Shown here piece by piece: positions 8,637-18,417 of a stretch of DNA of 64,000 nt. The stretch's first letter is position 1, and each line of letters opens with the position of its first letter. The notes under the pieces were generated by a model that ran no database searches, was not told the DNA's origin, and saw only the letters and a list, made by a program, of their open reading frames with translations. Origin of the DNA: Myxococcales bacterium (GTDB taxonomy: Bacteria; Myxococcota_A; Polyangia; Polyangiales; Polyangiaceae); contig JANYHK010000074.1 of the NCBI GenBank assembly GCA_025359105.1, positions 124,001 through 188,000 of the forward strand. The letters run 5' to 3'. The position numbers and the translations under genes are program-made.

Positions 8637-9413
8637 TCAGCGAACGAACGGGCGGACACGCGACGCGAGGGGGCTCGTCGGGAATTGCCGAAGGAACACC
8701 TGCGCTTGGCGTGACGCGGCGTCGCGGTCGCCGCTCGCGGCGAGGGCCTCGATCGTCAGCACGTTTCGCTCCTGGACGAGGACGCCTCGCGGGAATCGAC
8801 CGCGGGCCGACTCGAGGGTCGAGAGCGCGCCCGCAGCGTCGCCGGAGCGGAGCGCGTCGCGCGCGCGGGCGATGAGGCTCGCCTCTTCGCGCAGCGCGTC
8901 CTGATCGATCGGTGCCGGCGCAGGGGTGGGCTGCGCTTTGCCGCGCGCCGTCGGTCGAGCGGCGGGCGCGTCGGTCACGGGTTCGGGAGCGGTGTTTGCT
9001 ATCGGCGCCGCCGCCGGCACCGCCGCCGAGAGCGCCGGCACGGGAGCGAGCGCGTTCGCAGGTGTCGTCGCAGCGGGCGCCGCCGTCGGGAGCGCCGCCG
9101 CCGGGGGCATGGGCGCCGCTCGCCGTTGGAGCGTCACGGCCGTCCCCACCGCGAGCAGGGTCGCGACGACGGCGACAACGACCTTTCCCTTCGTCGCGAG
9201 CAGGACGCCGCCGCCGCCGGAGGCGGCTCCGCCCGCGCCGCCGCCGCCGCCGCCCCCGCCCCCGCCTGCCACGGGCAGTCGGCCGACGATGGAGGCCCAA
9301 AGCGCAGCCTTCTTCCCTTGCGGCGGATCGGCGTCGAGCGCGCCGCGCAGCAACTCCCGCTCGACCTGGGTCGCGCCGCCGTCCTCGTCGAGCCATCGCT
9401 TCGGATCGCTCAT
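8637..9413 (-). CDS. Single-pass membrane protein, putative partner (anti-sigma-like) of the ECF sigma factor
   Basis: 258 aa. A short acidic N-terminal segment (MSDPKRWLDEDGG...) is followed by a Gly-rich linker, one TM helix (VVVAVVATLLAVGTAV), an Ala/Pro-rich periplasmic spacer, and a C-terminal TPR-like helical region (ARARDALRSGDAAGALSTLESARGRFP). Position and topology match anti-sigma factors, but I see no zinc-binding HxxxCxxC motif, so that role is inferred from context. Its ATG overlaps the stop of the sigma factor gene by 4 bp (ATGA), the usual sigma/anti-sigma arrangement. Confidence 0.75.
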   Translation of the reverse strand: MSDPKRWLDEDGGATQVERELLRGALDADPPQGKKAALWASIVGRLPVAGGGGGGGGGGAGGAASGGGGVLLATKGKVVVAVVATLLAVGTAVTLQRRAAPMPPAAALPTAAPAATTPANALAPVPALSAAVPAAAPIANTAPEPVTDAPAARPTARGKAQPTPAPAPIDQDALREEASLIARARDALRSGDAAGALSTLESARGRFPRGVLVQERNVLTIEALAASGDRDAASRQAQVFLRQFPTSPLASRVRPFVR

Positions 9414-9943
9414 GGTGCTCCCCCCTCGGCGCGCTCGATCTGTCCGCGCGCCTGAAGGCGCGTGGTCACCTTGCGAAAGGCCTCGCGCGCGAGGCGCAGG
9501 CGCGAGTGGACGGTGCCGACGGGAATGTCCAGGAGCTCCGCGATCTCGAGCCCGCTCAAGCCCTCGAGCTCGAAGAGAGCGAAGACGGTTCGCTGCTCCT
9601 CGCCGAGCTGGTCGAGGATGTCCTCGAGGAGCACGAGCCGCTGCCTGCGCTCGACCTCCGCCGCCAGATCCGACGACGAGTCCCGCTTGGCGTCGGCGGC
9701 CTTGTCGCCGTCGGGCACCTCGCGGCGCGCGCCGGCCCGGCGCCAGTCTCGCGCGATGTTCATGCAGATCGCGAACAGCCACGTGGTCATCTTCGACCGT
9801 CCCTCGAACTCGGCCAATTTGCGATGAACGACGAGGAACACCTCTTGCGCCACGTCGGAGACATCCGAATCGGGAACGCCGAGCCGGCGGAGCGCCCTCC
9901 AGACGAAGCGGAAGTGCTCGTCGTACACCTCCTTCAGCGTCAT
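9410..9943 (-). CDS. ECF (sigma-70 family, group 4) RNA polymerase sigma factor
   Basis: 177 aa, the usual ECF length. Region 2 covers residues ~8-75 (DVSDVAQEVFLVVHRKLAEFEGRSKMTTWLFAI matches 2.2-2.4). Region 4 covers ~115-165 (LLEDILDQLGEEQRTVFALFELEGLSGLEIAELLDIPVGTVHSRL, the -35-binding helix-turn-helix). It would direct RNA polymerase to envelope-type promoters. It is followed with 4-bp overlap by a one-TM protein that probably holds it inactive. Upstream in the same direction are an outer-membrane-like protein and a lipoprotein, which may be sensors or targets. Confidence 0.95.
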   Translation of the reverse strand: MTLKEVYDEHFRFVWRALRRLGVPDSDVSDVAQEVFLVVHRKLAEFEGRSKMTTWLFAICMNIARDWRRAGARREVPDGDKAADAKRDSSSDLAAEVERRQRLVLLEDILDQLGEEQRTVFALFELEGLSGLEIAELLDIPVGTVHSRLRLAREAFRKVTTRLQARGQIERAEGGAP

Positions 9944-9986
9944 TCCTCGGTCTCCACGGGTAGGTGGGGCGAGGGAGGCCCCACGA

Positions 9987-10994
9987 TCAACGAAACGTCA
10001 TCGTGAGGCCCGCAGCAAGGACGATTGCAACGCGTGGAGGGGCATAAGCCACACCGGCGCCATCGACGCCGAACGCCTCGGTGGTCGTCGGCGCGAGCGC
10101 GCCTGCGCGGGCCGTCCATCCCAGAGGCCCGACCATTTCCCCGTGCGCGTACGCGTGCCCGCCAAATGCCAGCCAGGGTCGCGACGTCGAGCCGTTCCGA
10201 AAGTAGCCGACACCGCTCGCGGAGACGACGGCGAGCACCGCGGAGGCGCAGCCGCCGACCCGCGCCCGGGCGGAGCCCAGCGGCAGCACGCAGGCCGCCG
10301 CTTCCCCACCCGCGAGCGCGACGTCGACGTGGCCGGGCGCGAGCGGGAGGCTTTGCGCGGGGATCAGCGCCGCGCCGCCGGAGAAGGAGAGCGCTGGGAT
10401 CGGATCCACGGCGACGCCCACGCCGAGGACGGGCGCCGCGGAACGAAGGACACCTATCGCCGCGCCCGCAGTCGCATGCGCGCGCAGGCCCCAACCGCTC
10501 GCGGTGGCTTCGGCCGGGGGCGGGGGCACGGCGGGCTCGTTCGGCGCGTCCTTCGGCGCGGGAACCGGGGGTGGCGGGGGTAGCGTCGGGGCCGGCTCGG
10601 GTGGCCGCCACTCCGGATCGAGGAGCACCGCGAGGGATATCGCGGTCGCTTCGGCGAGCGGCGCACAGTCGACGCCGTCGTGCACGAGCACGCGAACGCC
10701 GCTGCGGAGGCCCGTCGCCCGCAGGTGCGCTCGAAAGCGCGACGGGCCGCGAGAGAACTCGACCTCGATGCGCCCGTCGGCGGCGTCCGTGACGTCGGGA
10801 TCGAGCGTGACCTTCGCGGTCAGGTGGCTCACGGCGGCGGCGAGCCCGCGAACGTCGGGGCACGAGCCAGCGGACGCCGATCGGCGAACGGAGAACGCGA
10901 CGCGCCCTTCCTCGGCCTGCACGCCCGCCGCGCCAGTCAGCGTGACGAGCGCGGACGCCGCGACGACGAGGCCCTGGTGGTGCAAGCGCGGCAT
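9987..10994 (-). CDS. Outer-membrane-like protein with Pro-rich linker
   Basis: 335 aa. A signal peptide (to VQAEE) precedes a ~120-residue globular part, a poly-Pro/Ala linker near 140-170, and a C-terminal half of alternating small and hydrophobic residues ending in LAAGLTMTFR. The terminal aromatic-R pattern and the Gly/Ala-rich strands suggest an outer-membrane beta-barrel or similar surface domain. It lies 6 bp after the lipoprotein at 11000 and 43 bp before the ECF sigma factor, so the four genes probably form one operon. No specific family is recognised. Confidence 0.7.
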   Translation of the reverse strand: MPRLHHQGLVVAASALVTLTGAAGVQAEEGRVAFSVRRSASAGSCPDVRGLAAAVSHLTAKVTLDPDVTDAADGRIEVEFSRGPSRFRAHLRATGLRSGVRVLVHDGVDCAPLAEATAISLAVLLDPEWRPPEPAPTLPPPPPVPAPKDAPNEPAVPPPPAEATASGWGLRAHATAGAAIGVLRSAAPVLGVGVAVDPIPALSFSGGAALIPAQSLPLAPGHVDVALAGGEAAACVLPLGSARARVGGCASAVLAVVSASGVGYFRNGSTSRPWLAFGGHAYAHGEMVGPLGWTARAGALAPTTTEAFGVDGAGVAYAPPRVAIVLAAGLTMTFR

Positions 10995-10999
10995 CGCGG

Positions 11000-11821
11000 C
11001 TACCCCGGGCCGCCGTCGACCGGCGGGAGCATCTCGCCCGGCCTGAGCGAGCACGACGTCACCGCGCGGCCGCTCGGGCACGTGGCCGTCGCCTTCGTAC
11101 AGCTCCCCACGGGTTTCGACACGTTGTCGCACGGCTTGGGTCCGCACGAGCACCAGCCCTCGAAGATGCAACAGTGCACTCCGTCGCACGTCTGGTTCGG
11201 GCCGCTCGTCGAGGTGCCGCACGTGCACCCGTCGGCGGTGTCCTTGCAGCGGTACGCCTTGCAGGTGCACGAGAGGCCCTTGTTGGGCCACCCGTAGTCG
11301 GCGCAGCACACGCCGGCGCCGATCGAGTCGCTGCTGCACGTCACGCCGTTCGGCGCGAGGTTGCCGGAACAGTCGCACTCGGACTGAATGAAGCTCGAGC
11401 AGCTCGTCGCGTACGTCCCGCCGCTCGAAGCGCCCGACGCTCCCGACGACGAGCCGCTCGTCGCGTTGCACGTGGCGGCGCAGTCGGCGGCGCAGTCGCG
11501 CACGCGGTCCATGGCGCTCGTGACGACCGGGAGCTTGGTCGACACGAGCGCGCAGGCGGGCTGCGAGTAGTCCCCTACGCAGGAGTCGAGCGTGTTCAAG
11601 ATCGGCGCGCAGTCGCCGTCACCGCAGCACGCGTCGAGCTGGGCGCGGCAGCGGGTCGAGATGCACGCGCCGCACGCCGTGCCTTCGCCGCGAAGGTGGC
11701 ACGTGCCGCCGAGATCGGTGCCCGCATCCACGAACAGGATGCACGCCGACAGGCCGCCGACGGACGCCGCGAGGAGCAGCCGGCTCGTCCAGCTCGTCCG
11801 GGCGCCAGGTTCGCTGATCAC
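11000..11821 (-). CDS. Cysteine-rich lipoprotein
   Basis: 273 aa from a GTG start that places the signal peptide and lipobox (GGLSAC) at the N-terminus. The mature protein has about 30 Cys, many in pairs (CACGACIS-like, DACCGDGDC, VCCADYG, HCCIFEGWC), with a Ser/Gly-rich insert in the middle. The Cys pairs suggest a disulfide-rich secreted module. Longer in-frame starts upstream have no signal peptide and run into another gene. It is the first gene of the probable ECF sigma operon. Function unknown. Confidence 0.7.
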   Translation of the reverse strand: MISEPGARTSWTSRLLLAASVGGLSACILFVDAGTDLGGTCHLRGEGTACGACISTRCRAQLDACCGDGDCAPILNTLDSCVGDYSQPACALVSTKLPVVTSAMDRVRDCAADCAATCNATSGSSSGASGASSGGTYATSCSSFIQSECDCSGNLAPNGVTCSSDSIGAGVCCADYGWPNKGLSCTCKAYRCKDTADGCTCGTSTSGPNQTCDGVHCCIFEGWCSCGPKPCDNVSKPVGSCTKATATCPSGRAVTSCSLRPGEMLPPVDGGPG

Positions 11822-11870
11822 GCCGGCGCTATGGCGCACCCGGCGCGCGCGCGCAATCTCTCGATGGATC

Positions 11871-12059
11871 TCAGAGGCGCGAGAGGCACTCGTCGAGCTC
11901 CTCCAGGTCGAGCTCGATGCGGTTGGGGTCCCATCCGTTGGCGTCGGGCCCGGAGTCGAGCAGAGGAGCAATGGCCGGGAGCACACCCTCGGCGATGGGC
12001 CGCGCCGCGCGCCCCACGATGCTGTCGTAGTTCGGAATCTCGAAAGGCATGAAGCGCAT
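11871..12059 (-). CDS. Small acidic hypothetical protein
   Basis: 62 aa from ATG 12059, or 59 from ATG 12050. It is acidic towards the C-terminus (RIELDLEELDECL) and has no signal peptide or TM helix. The frame stays open further upstream, but that region is AT-rich and reads as low-quality protein, so the short form is more likely. It starts just after an AT-rich palindrome-bearing promoter and precedes the lipoprotein at 11821 by 49 bp. Function unknown; it may be non-coding. Confidence 0.45.
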   Translation of the reverse strand: MRFMPFEIPNYDSIVGRAARPIAEGVLPAIAPLLDSGPDANGWDPNRIELDLEELDECLSRL

Positions 12060-12120
12060 GCATACAAGTTTTGTACCTACATGTCGTACACTAAAATACC
12101 AAACAAATTCAGATGTTATC
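12060..12120. promoter_or_regulatory. AT-rich promoter region with inverted repeats
   Basis: A sharp drop in GC compared with all surroundings. It contains TACAA-GTT-TTGTA (12063-12075), and TGTAC (12072-12076) paired with GTACA (12086-12090) around a central ACATGT. Together these look like an overlapping operator/promoter between the minus-strand operon and the plus-strand lipoprotein gene at 12317. From 12121 to 12316 I see no gene. Confidence 0.55.
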
Positions 12121-12316
12121 GCTTGCGGGCACCTGCTGAGACGCTGTGCCTGAGCAGGCCGGACGGGGGCCGCGCCGATCCAGCCGAAGCGAGTACGAAC
12201 GCGGCGTCGGGGAGTTGCACCCAAGGGTCCCCGTATCACGCTGCGTACGCCTACCCGCGCTTCGCTCTTCGTCGTCGCGGGCCTTCCTCTCCACCTCACT
12301 TTCACTGATCCCAAGC

Positions 12317-14473
12317 ATGTTCCCCAAGAAGACCCGCACGGTCGGCCTCCTCCTCATCTGTGCGTCCGTGGCGAGCGCCATCGCCGCAGCCTGCGGCGAC
12401 CCCGCCGGCACCGCAGCCGTGTTCGTCGGCGCCGATGCGTCGATCCCGCTCGGCGAGGGAGGCACGACGCCGCCCTTTTCCGACGCGGCGCCGGAGGACG
12501 GCCCCGGCCGACGGCTCACCATCCAGCCCGCCGATCCGACGCTCGACGTCACGGCGCCCGGCGCAACGACGACCTTCACCGCGCTCCTCGACGGCGCGCC
12601 GGTCGCAGTGACATGGAACCTCGACAGCGCGCTCACCGGCGCGATCGCCTCGAGCGGTGTCTTCACCGCGAACGCGCAGGCCGCGGGTGTCGTGACTGTC
12701 TTCGCCGAGACCGCGAGCCACGTGAAGGGCCAGACGACGCTGACGGTGAAGCTCCACCTGACCGACAACCCGGGCGGCATCGACGGCGGCACCCAAGGAG
12801 ACCTGAAGGGCGGCGGAACCGCCGACGCCACATTCGGTTGGCTCTACCCCTACGACCAGACCGTCTTCCCGCGCGGCCTCCTCTCGCCGACGCTGCAGTT
12901 CAAGGGCGTGGCCGCAACGGCGTACTACGTGAAGATCACGAGCAAGCTCCTGTCCTACGAAGGCTTCTACGCAGGGAGCTCCCCGTTGCGCGTCGCGTGG
13001 ACGCCCGCTCTCTGGAGGATGGTGACCGAGAGCGCGCAGGTGAGCGATCCGGTGAAGGTCGAAGTCACGAAGGCTTCAGTGGGCCCCGGTGGCAAGCTCG
13101 CGATCACGGGCCCCATCAAAGAGTCGTGGACGATCGCGCAGGGGAGCCTCAAGGGCATCGTCTACTACAACACGTACGACTCGCCGCTCGCGCAGGGCGA
13201 CGCGGGGACCGACGGCGGCAACAACGATCAAGGCGCGGTCATGCGGATCAAGCCAGGCGCGGCCGTCCCCGAGGTCTTCATCGGCGGCGCGGCGCGCGGC
13301 AGCTGCACCGTTTGCCACACGGTGAGCGCGGACGGCACGACGATGAGCGCCGCGGCGGGCCACAAATACGACGCCGTCTACGCCATCTCGAACGACGCGG
13401 GCGCCCCCTCCCCTCCAGTCAGCCAGAAGCCCGACAACACGTACAGCTTCGGCGCGCTGACGCCCGACGGTCAGTACCTCCTGTCGTGCGGCGCCACCGC
13501 GCTCGACGGGGGCCCCGGCGCCGAGGCAGGCGCGCCGCCGGCCAGCGGCGAGTTCGGTCCCAACGTCGTCAGCATGACGCGTGATCTGGACACGAAGCTC
13601 TTCGACACGAAGACCGGCAACGTCGTCGAGGCTCAGATCCTCGGCGGCGTCGTGAAGAAGGCCCTGATGCCGGCGTTCTCGCCCGACGGCAAGCGCGTCG
13701 CCTTCATGCACTACGAGCAGTCGAAGGGCAGAGGCCTCAGCGTGCTCGACTTCGATCAAGCGACGCACACCTTCTCCAACCTGCAGCAGGTCGTGTCCGA
13801 CAACTCCGTCACCTTCGGGTGGCCGTCGTTTCTCCCGGACGGCAAGCAGTTCGTCTACATGGTCGGCAACCGCGACGACTACGCGACGTGGCGCGGCGGC
13901 TCCGGCGAGCTGCTCGTCGCCGACGTCGCGGCCAAGAGCGCGACGAAGCTGAAGGTCCTGAACGGCGTCCTCGGCGGCAAGGTGTACCTGCAGGATCCCG
14001 GCGAGATCTTCCTGAACTACGAGCCGACCGCGCTGCCCGTCGCCGAGGGCGGCTACTACTGGGTCGTCTTCACGAGCCGACGCAAGTTCGGCAACACGAT
14101 CACCGATCCGGATCCCGAGAGCTCGGTGCGAAAGAAGCTCTGGGTCGCGGCAGTCGACATCGGCGCGGCCGCCAACGTGGATCCCAGCCATCCCGCGTTC
14201 TACCTGGAAGGACAGGAGCTCGCGTCGGGCAACCTCCGCGGCTTCTGGGCCCTCGAGCCGTGCCGGCAGCTCGGCAACGATTGCTCCTCGGGCAGCGACT
14301 GCTGCACCGGCTTCTGCCGCCAGACCGGCGACGCCGGCGCCTTCTCCTGCGTCGCGCCCCCGCCGACGTGCGCGCACGAGGACGAGAAGTGCACGAAGGC
14401 GACCGACTGCTGCGATCAGCCGCTCGGCTTCGACTGCATCAACGGCCGCTGCGCGCGCCCTACACCGCGCTGA
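12317..14473 (+). CDS. Large lipoprotein with Ig-like, CxxCH and beta-propeller-like regions
   Basis: 718 aa. The signal peptide ends in lipobox AAAC. Residues ~55-135 resemble a bacterial Ig-like (BIG2-type) domain (TVTWNLDSAL..GVFTANAQAAG). A CTVCH motif near 335 could bind heme. The following region has TolB/WD40-like strands (MPAFSPDGKRVAFMHYE, WPSFLPDGKQFVYMVGN) typical of a beta-propeller. The last ~65 residues are Cys-rich (CSSGSDCCTGFC, CTKATDCCDQP). It is probably a surface-exposed multi-domain protein. The start ATG 12317 fits the signal peptide; earlier in-frame Met codons do not. Confidence 0.8.
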   Translation: MFPKKTRTVGLLLICASVASAIAAACGDPAGTAAVFVGADASIPLGEGGTTPPFSDAAPEDGPGRRLTIQPADPTLDVTAPGATTTFTALLDGAPVAVTWNLDSALTGAIASSGVFTANAQAAGVVTVFAETASHVKGQTTLTVKLHLTDNPGGIDGGTQGDLKGGGTADATFGWLYPYDQTVFPRGLLSPTLQFKGVAATAYYVKITSKLLSYEGFYAGSSPLRVAWTPALWRMVTESAQVSDPVKVEVTKASVGPGGKLAITGPIKESWTIAQGSLKGIVYYNTYDSPLAQGDAGTDGGNNDQGAVMRIKPGAAVPEVFIGGAARGSCTVCHTVSADGTTMSAAAGHKYDAVYAISNDAGAPSPPVSQKPDNTYSFGALTPDGQYLLSCGATALDGGPGAEAGAPPASGEFGPNVVSMTRDLDTKLFDTKTGNVVEAQILGGVVKKALMPAFSPDGKRVAFMHYEQSKGRGLSVLDFDQATHTFSNLQQVVSDNSVTFGWPSFLPDGKQFVYMVGNRDDYATWRGGSGELLVADVAAKSATKLKVLNGVLGGKVYLQDPGEIFLNYEPTALPVAEGGYYWVVFTSRRKFGNTITDPDPESSVRKKLWVAAVDIGAAANVDPSHPAFYLEGQELASGNLRGFWALEPCRQLGNDCSSGSDCCTGFCRQTGDAGAFSCVAPPPTCAHEDEKCTKATDCCDQPLGFDCINGRCARPTPR

Positions 14474-14483
14474 GCCCGGACGA

Positions 14484-17213
14484 TCAGCGCGGCCCGCGCG
14501 TGTTCCACAGCGGGCTCTGCTGCAGCAGCTTCGCCACGAGCGCGGTCCAGCCCGTCTGGTGGCTCGCGCCGAGACCCTCGCCCGTCTCGCCGTGGAAGTA
14601 CTCGAAGAACATCACGTGGTCGGAGAAATTCGGATCCTTCTGAAGCCGCTCGTTCGACCCGTGCGCGGGCCTTCGGCCGTCGGCGCCGCGGACGAAGAGG
14701 CTCGTCAGGCGGCGTGAGAGCTCGCTCGCGACTTGCCACAAGTTCATGAAGTTGCCGCTGCCGGTGGGGCACTCGACGCGGAACTCGTCGCCGTAGAAGT
14801 AGTGGTACTTCTGGAGCGACTCGATGATGAGGTAATTGACCGGGAACCACACCGGTCCGCGCCAGTTCGAGTTGCCGCCGAAGAGGCCGCTCTGGCTCTC
14901 GCCCGGCTCGTAGCTGACTCTGTGGACGGCGCCGCCGATCGTCATCTCGTACGGCTTGTCCCCGTGCGCGCGCGAGAGGGCGCGGATGCCGTACGGCGAG
15001 AGGAACTCGTTCTCGTCGAGCATGCGCGACAGGACACGCGCGAGCTTGTCGCGATCGAGGACCGAGAGCAGCCGACGCCCGCCGGCGCCCAGGCGCTGGT
15101 CGATGGGGACGACGCGCTCGGTGAGCTCGGGGCGGTTCTGGATGAACCAGCGCACGCGCTTGGTGAACGCCGGGAATTTCTCGACGATCCACGGATCGAA
15201 CGTCTCGATGGCGAAGAGCGGGATGAGGCCGACCATCGAGCGCACCTTCATGGGCACGCTCTCGCCTCCCGGGAGGTGCAGGACGTCGTAGAAGAATCCG
15301 TCCGCTTCGTCCCAAAGCGCGAAGCCATCCTCGCCGACGTTCTTCATCGCGTGCGCGATCAAGAGGAAGTGCTCGAGGAATTTGTTGGCGACGTCCTGGT
15401 AGCTGTCGTTCTCCTTGGCGAGCTCCAGCGCGATGGCGAGGAGGTTCAGGCAGTACATGCCCATCCAGCTCGTCGCGTCGGCCTGCTCGAGCGTGCCCCC
15501 TTCGGGCAGAGCGCTCGAGCGATCGAAGACGCCGATGTTGTCGAGCCCGAGGAAGCCGCCCTGGAAGACGTTGTTGCCGGCGGCGTCCTTCCGGTTCACC
15601 CACCAGGTGAAGTTGAGCATCAGCTTGTGGAAGACGCTCTCGAGGAACTGGCGATCGGGCTTGCCGCTCTGCACGCGATCGATCTGGTAGACGCGCAGCG
15701 CCGCCCACGCGTGGACCGGCGGGTTCACGTCGCTGAAGTTCCACTCGTACGCCGGGAGCTGGCCGCTCGGGTGCATGTACCATTCACGCACCAGCAGCAG
15801 GAGCTGGTTCTTCGCGAACTCCGGATCAGTGAGCGCGAGCGGGATCGAGTGGAACGCCAGATCCCACGCGGCGTACCAGGGGTACTCCCACTTGTCCGGC
15901 ATCGAGAGGATCTCGCTGTTGTAGAGGTGCGTCCACTCGCGGTTGCGGCCCTTCTTCCGCTCCTTCGCGGGCGGCGGCGAGCCGGCGTCGCCGCGGAGCC
16001 AGCGGTCGACGTCGAAGTGGTAGAACTGCTTGGTCCACATGAGGCCGCCCATCGCCTGCCGGTAGACCCTGCGCTCGTCCGCGGACAGCTCGGGGGGCAT
16101 GCGCGCGTCGTAGAAGTCGTCGGCTTCGGCCTGCGCGAGCGCGAAGACCTCGTCGAAGTCGGCCAGCGGCGCGTCGAGCTTCTTGTTCGTGAGGCGCAGT
16201 CGGAGCGAGCGCGTCTCGCCGGGCGCGAGGGTCATTTTGTAGTGAGCGCACGCCTTGGTGCCGTGGCGCGCGGGGTTCACCGCGGCGCGGTTGCCGTGGA
16301 CGACGAGCTGGTGGAACGCGTCCTTCACGAAGGCCGTCGGGTTGGGGACCTTGTAGAGGAGCTCCTTGTTCGTCTCGTTTTCGGTGAAGTGGAGCGACGG
16401 AGCCTGCTCCGTGCCCTCGCAGTGGAGCCACATCGTACCGAGGTGCGCCTGGCTCAGCTCGATCGTCGGAAGACCGCTCTTGTGCAGGACCGCGCGCACG
16501 TCGGGCTTCGGCGCGTCGGGATCCCACGACCACACGTTGCGGAACCACAACGTCGGCAGCACGTGGAGCACGGTCGCCTCCGGGCCACGGTTGGTGACCG
16601 TGTAGCGGACGAGGACGTCGTCGGTGTCCCCTTTGGCGTACTCGACCTCGACGTCGAAGTAGCGATCGCCGTCGAACACTCCGGTGTCGAGAAGCTCCGG
16701 CTCGGGCTTGCCGCGCCCGGCCTGCCCCGCGAGCTCGCGGAGCTTGGCGTACGGGAACTCGGCCTGCGGATACTTGTAGAGTGCACGCGCGTACGAGCAG
16801 GTCGGCGTCTGATCGAGGTAGTAGTAGAGCTCTTTGACGTCCTCGCCGTGGTTGCCCTCGGGGCCGGTCACGCCGAAGAGCCGCTCCTTCAGGAACGGGT
16901 CTTTGCCGTTCCACAGAGCGGGCGCGAGGTTCACGAGGCCGCGGTTGTCGCACAGGCCGAGCAGCCCGTCCTCGCCCCAGCGGTACGCGCGCGAGCGGGC
17001 GTGCTCGTGGCTGAAGTAGCGCCACGCGTCGCCGTCGGTTGAGTAGTCCTCACGCACGCTGCCCCACTGGCGTTCGGCCAGGTACGTCCCCCACCGGCGC
17101 CACTTCTTGCCGTTGGCGGCCTCCGCGAGGCGCGCCTGCTCTTGGGTATGGCGCGCAGAGCGGCGCCCCGCCGCGAAGGAGGAGCTCGAGGGCGAAGGAG
17201 GCGTCGAGGTCAT
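14484..17213 (-). CDS. GH63-like glucosidase (MGH1-like glycoside hydrolase)
   Basis: 909 aa. The whole length resembles the bacterial glucosidase group related to GH63/mannosylglycerate hydrolase, with a (alpha/alpha)6 catalytic domain. Seen motifs include [49 protein letters not shown] (likely catalytic Asp), [21 protein letters not shown] (likely catalytic acid) and [12 protein letters not shown]. It should hydrolyse alpha-glucosidic bonds of an oligosaccharide, probably in the cytoplasm since no signal peptide is seen. The first ~25 residues are Ser/Pro-rich. It is divergent from an atypical kinase gene (64 bp apart). Confidence 0.88.
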   Translation of the reverse strand: MTSTPPSPSSSSFAAGRRSARHTQEQARLAEAANGKKWRRWGTYLAERQWGSVREDYSTDGDAWRYFSHEHARSRAYRWGEDGLLGLCDNRGLVNLAPALWNGKDPFLKERLFGVTGPEGNHGEDVKELYYYLDQTPTCSYARALYKYPQAEFPYAKLRELAGQAGRGKPEPELLDTGVFDGDRYFDVEVEYAKGDTDDVLVRYTVTNRGPEATVLHVLPTLWFRNVWSWDPDAPKPDVRAVLHKSGLPTIELSQAHLGTMWLHCEGTEQAPSLHFTENETNKELLYKVPNPTAFVKDAFHQLVVHGNRAAVNPARHGTKACAHYKMTLAPGETRSLRLRLTNKKLDAPLADFDEVFALAQAEADDFYDARMPPELSADERRVYRQAMGGLMWTKQFYHFDVDRWLRGDAGSPPPAKERKKGRNREWTHLYNSEILSMPDKWEYPWYAAWDLAFHSIPLALTDPEFAKNQLLLLVREWYMHPSGQLPAYEWNFSDVNPPVHAWAALRVYQIDRVQSGKPDRQFLESVFHKLMLNFTWWVNRKDAAGNNVFQGGFLGLDNIGVFDRSSALPEGGTLEQADATSWMGMYCLNLLAIALELAKENDSYQDVANKFLEHFLLIAHAMKNVGEDGFALWDEADGFFYDVLHLPGGESVPMKVRSMVGLIPLFAIETFDPWIVEKFPAFTKRVRWFIQNRPELTERVVPIDQRLGAGGRRLLSVLDRDKLARVLSRMLDENEFLSPYGIRALSRAHGDKPYEMTIGGAVHRVSYEPGESQSGLFGGNSNWRGPVWFPVNYLIIESLQKYHYFYGDEFRVECPTGSGNFMNLWQVASELSRRLTSLFVRGADGRRPAHGSNERLQKDPNFSDHVMFFEYFHGETGEGLGASHQTGWTALVAKLLQQSPLWNTRGPR

Positions 17214-17277
17214 GCGATCACGGATGGTATGGAGCTTTCGCGTGGGCCCAAAGGATCTTTGCGCTAGAGTCTTTCCC

Positions 17278-18351
17278 GTGACCGAACGTCCTCCGAACCA
17301 AGGTCCTCCGAACCAAGGTAGAGAGCGCGTCCAGACGCAGATCATCCCGGCGGCGCCGGCCAGCGCGCCCGCTCCCCCGTCGCAGCGCACGCCGACGATG
17401 ACCACCGGCGCGTTCCCGAACTCGACGCGCGTGCCCACGGGTCCGAGCTTCGTACCGCAGGGGCCGGGCCAGCAAGGCCAGCAGCCGGCCCAGGTGATCA
17501 CGGTGCAGTACCCGCAGATCGGCACGTCGCTGACGTCGCCGAAAGGCAGCTACGTCGTGCGCGACGTGCTCGGCGCAGGGGAGTTCGGCGCCGTCTACGA
17601 GTCGGTCGGGCCGTTCGATCAGGTGTACGCGATGAAGATGGTGCGCCCGTCGAACCGCCCCTACCAGGAGGTTTACGCGGAGTGGGCGCGCGAGGTGCAG
17701 CGGCTCATGAGCCTGCGGCACCCCAACGTCGTCTACATCCACGACGCGTTCGAGCAAAACCACCTCTTTTACCTGGCGCTCGAGCGCTGCGATCACGCGC
17801 TCTCGTCGATGCTGGGGACGCCGATGCAAGAGGGGCTCGTCATCGAGCTCGCGCGGCAGCTGCTCGCCGCCATCCAGTTCTTGCACGACAACGACGTCGT
17901 CCACGACGATCTGCACCCCGGCAACGTCCTCATCACGCACCACGACAGGCCGGTCGTGAAGATCTCCGACTTCGGGATCAGCCACGAGCTGCGCGGCATG
18001 GCGGCGATCCGCCCGAACGTCGTGCACCACGCCATCATGGCGCCGGAGATCCTCGCGACCGGCTACACGACCAAGCAGAGCGATCTCTACCAGGCGGGAC
18101 TCCTCCTCTATTGGATGCTCGTCGGCAGCCCGGCGATCGACAAGGACCTGTCGTACGCCGACCTGACCAAGCAGGTGTCCGAAGGCGAGCCGCGGCGGCG
18201 GGCCGAAGCCGTCGGGACACCGCTCGGCGCGCTCATCGCCAAGATGCTGCGGCGACGCGAGGCGTTCCGCTACACGTCGCCGCGCGAGGTCTGGGCCGAT
18301 CTGCGGGAGCTGCCGGCCTGGCAGAAGCGGGCCCTCTTTCCGGTGAAGTGA
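17278..18351 (+). CDS. Ser/Thr kinase-like protein with atypical HDD catalytic loop
   Basis: 357 aa from a GTG start. Residues 1-85 are Pro/Gln-rich and disordered and include a 15-bp tandem duplication giving PPNQG twice. The kinase domain has a Gly loop ([10 protein letters not shown]), beta-3 Lys (K120), DFG (231-233) and APE. The catalytic loop reads HDDLHPGN instead of HRDLKPEN: the base Asp is kept, but R becomes D and K becomes H. It may be active without phospho-activation (a non-RD kinase). No TM helix is seen. It is followed by a pseudokinase gene 66 bp later, suggesting a paired signalling function. Confidence 0.85.
   Translation: MTERPPNQGPPNQGRERVQTQIIPAAPASAPAPPSQRTPTMTTGAFPNSTRVPTGPSFVPQGPGQQGQQPAQVITVQYPQIGTSLTSPKGSYVVRDVLGAGEFGAVYESVGPFDQVYAMKMVRPSNRPYQEVYAEWAREVQRLMSLRHPNVVYIHDAFEQNHLFYLALERCDHALSSMLGTPMQEGLVIELARQLLAAIQFLHDNDVVHDDLHPGNVLITHHDRPVVKISDFGISHELRGMAAIRPNVVHHAIMAPEILATGYTTKQSDLYQAGLLLYWMLVGSPAIDKDLSYADLTKQVSEGEPRRRAEAVGTPLGALIAKMLRRREAFRYTSPREVWADLRELPAWQKRALFPVK
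17290..17319. repeat. 15-bp perfect tandem duplication
   Basis: Two adjacent identical copies of a 15-base unit (CCTCCGAACCAAGGT) near the 5' end of the atypical kinase gene. They encode two PPNQG units in the disordered N-terminus and keep the frame. Confidence 0.9.
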
Positions 18352-18417
18352 GAGCCGTGGAGACGTAGTCCGCGCAACCACATCGAGACTCTGCGGCCGA
18401 CGTCGTACAATAGGTCC

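Noticed and set aside
14733-17042. 769-aa plus-strand open frame opposite the glucosidase
   Set aside because: Composition is Val/Glu/Arg/Leu-biased mirror sequence; the minus strand has clear glycoside hydrolase motifs.
14484-17525. 104-residue N-terminal extension of the glucosidase
   Set aside because: It overlaps the divergent kinase gene and lacks glycoside hydrolase features; ATG 17213 gives a normal start.
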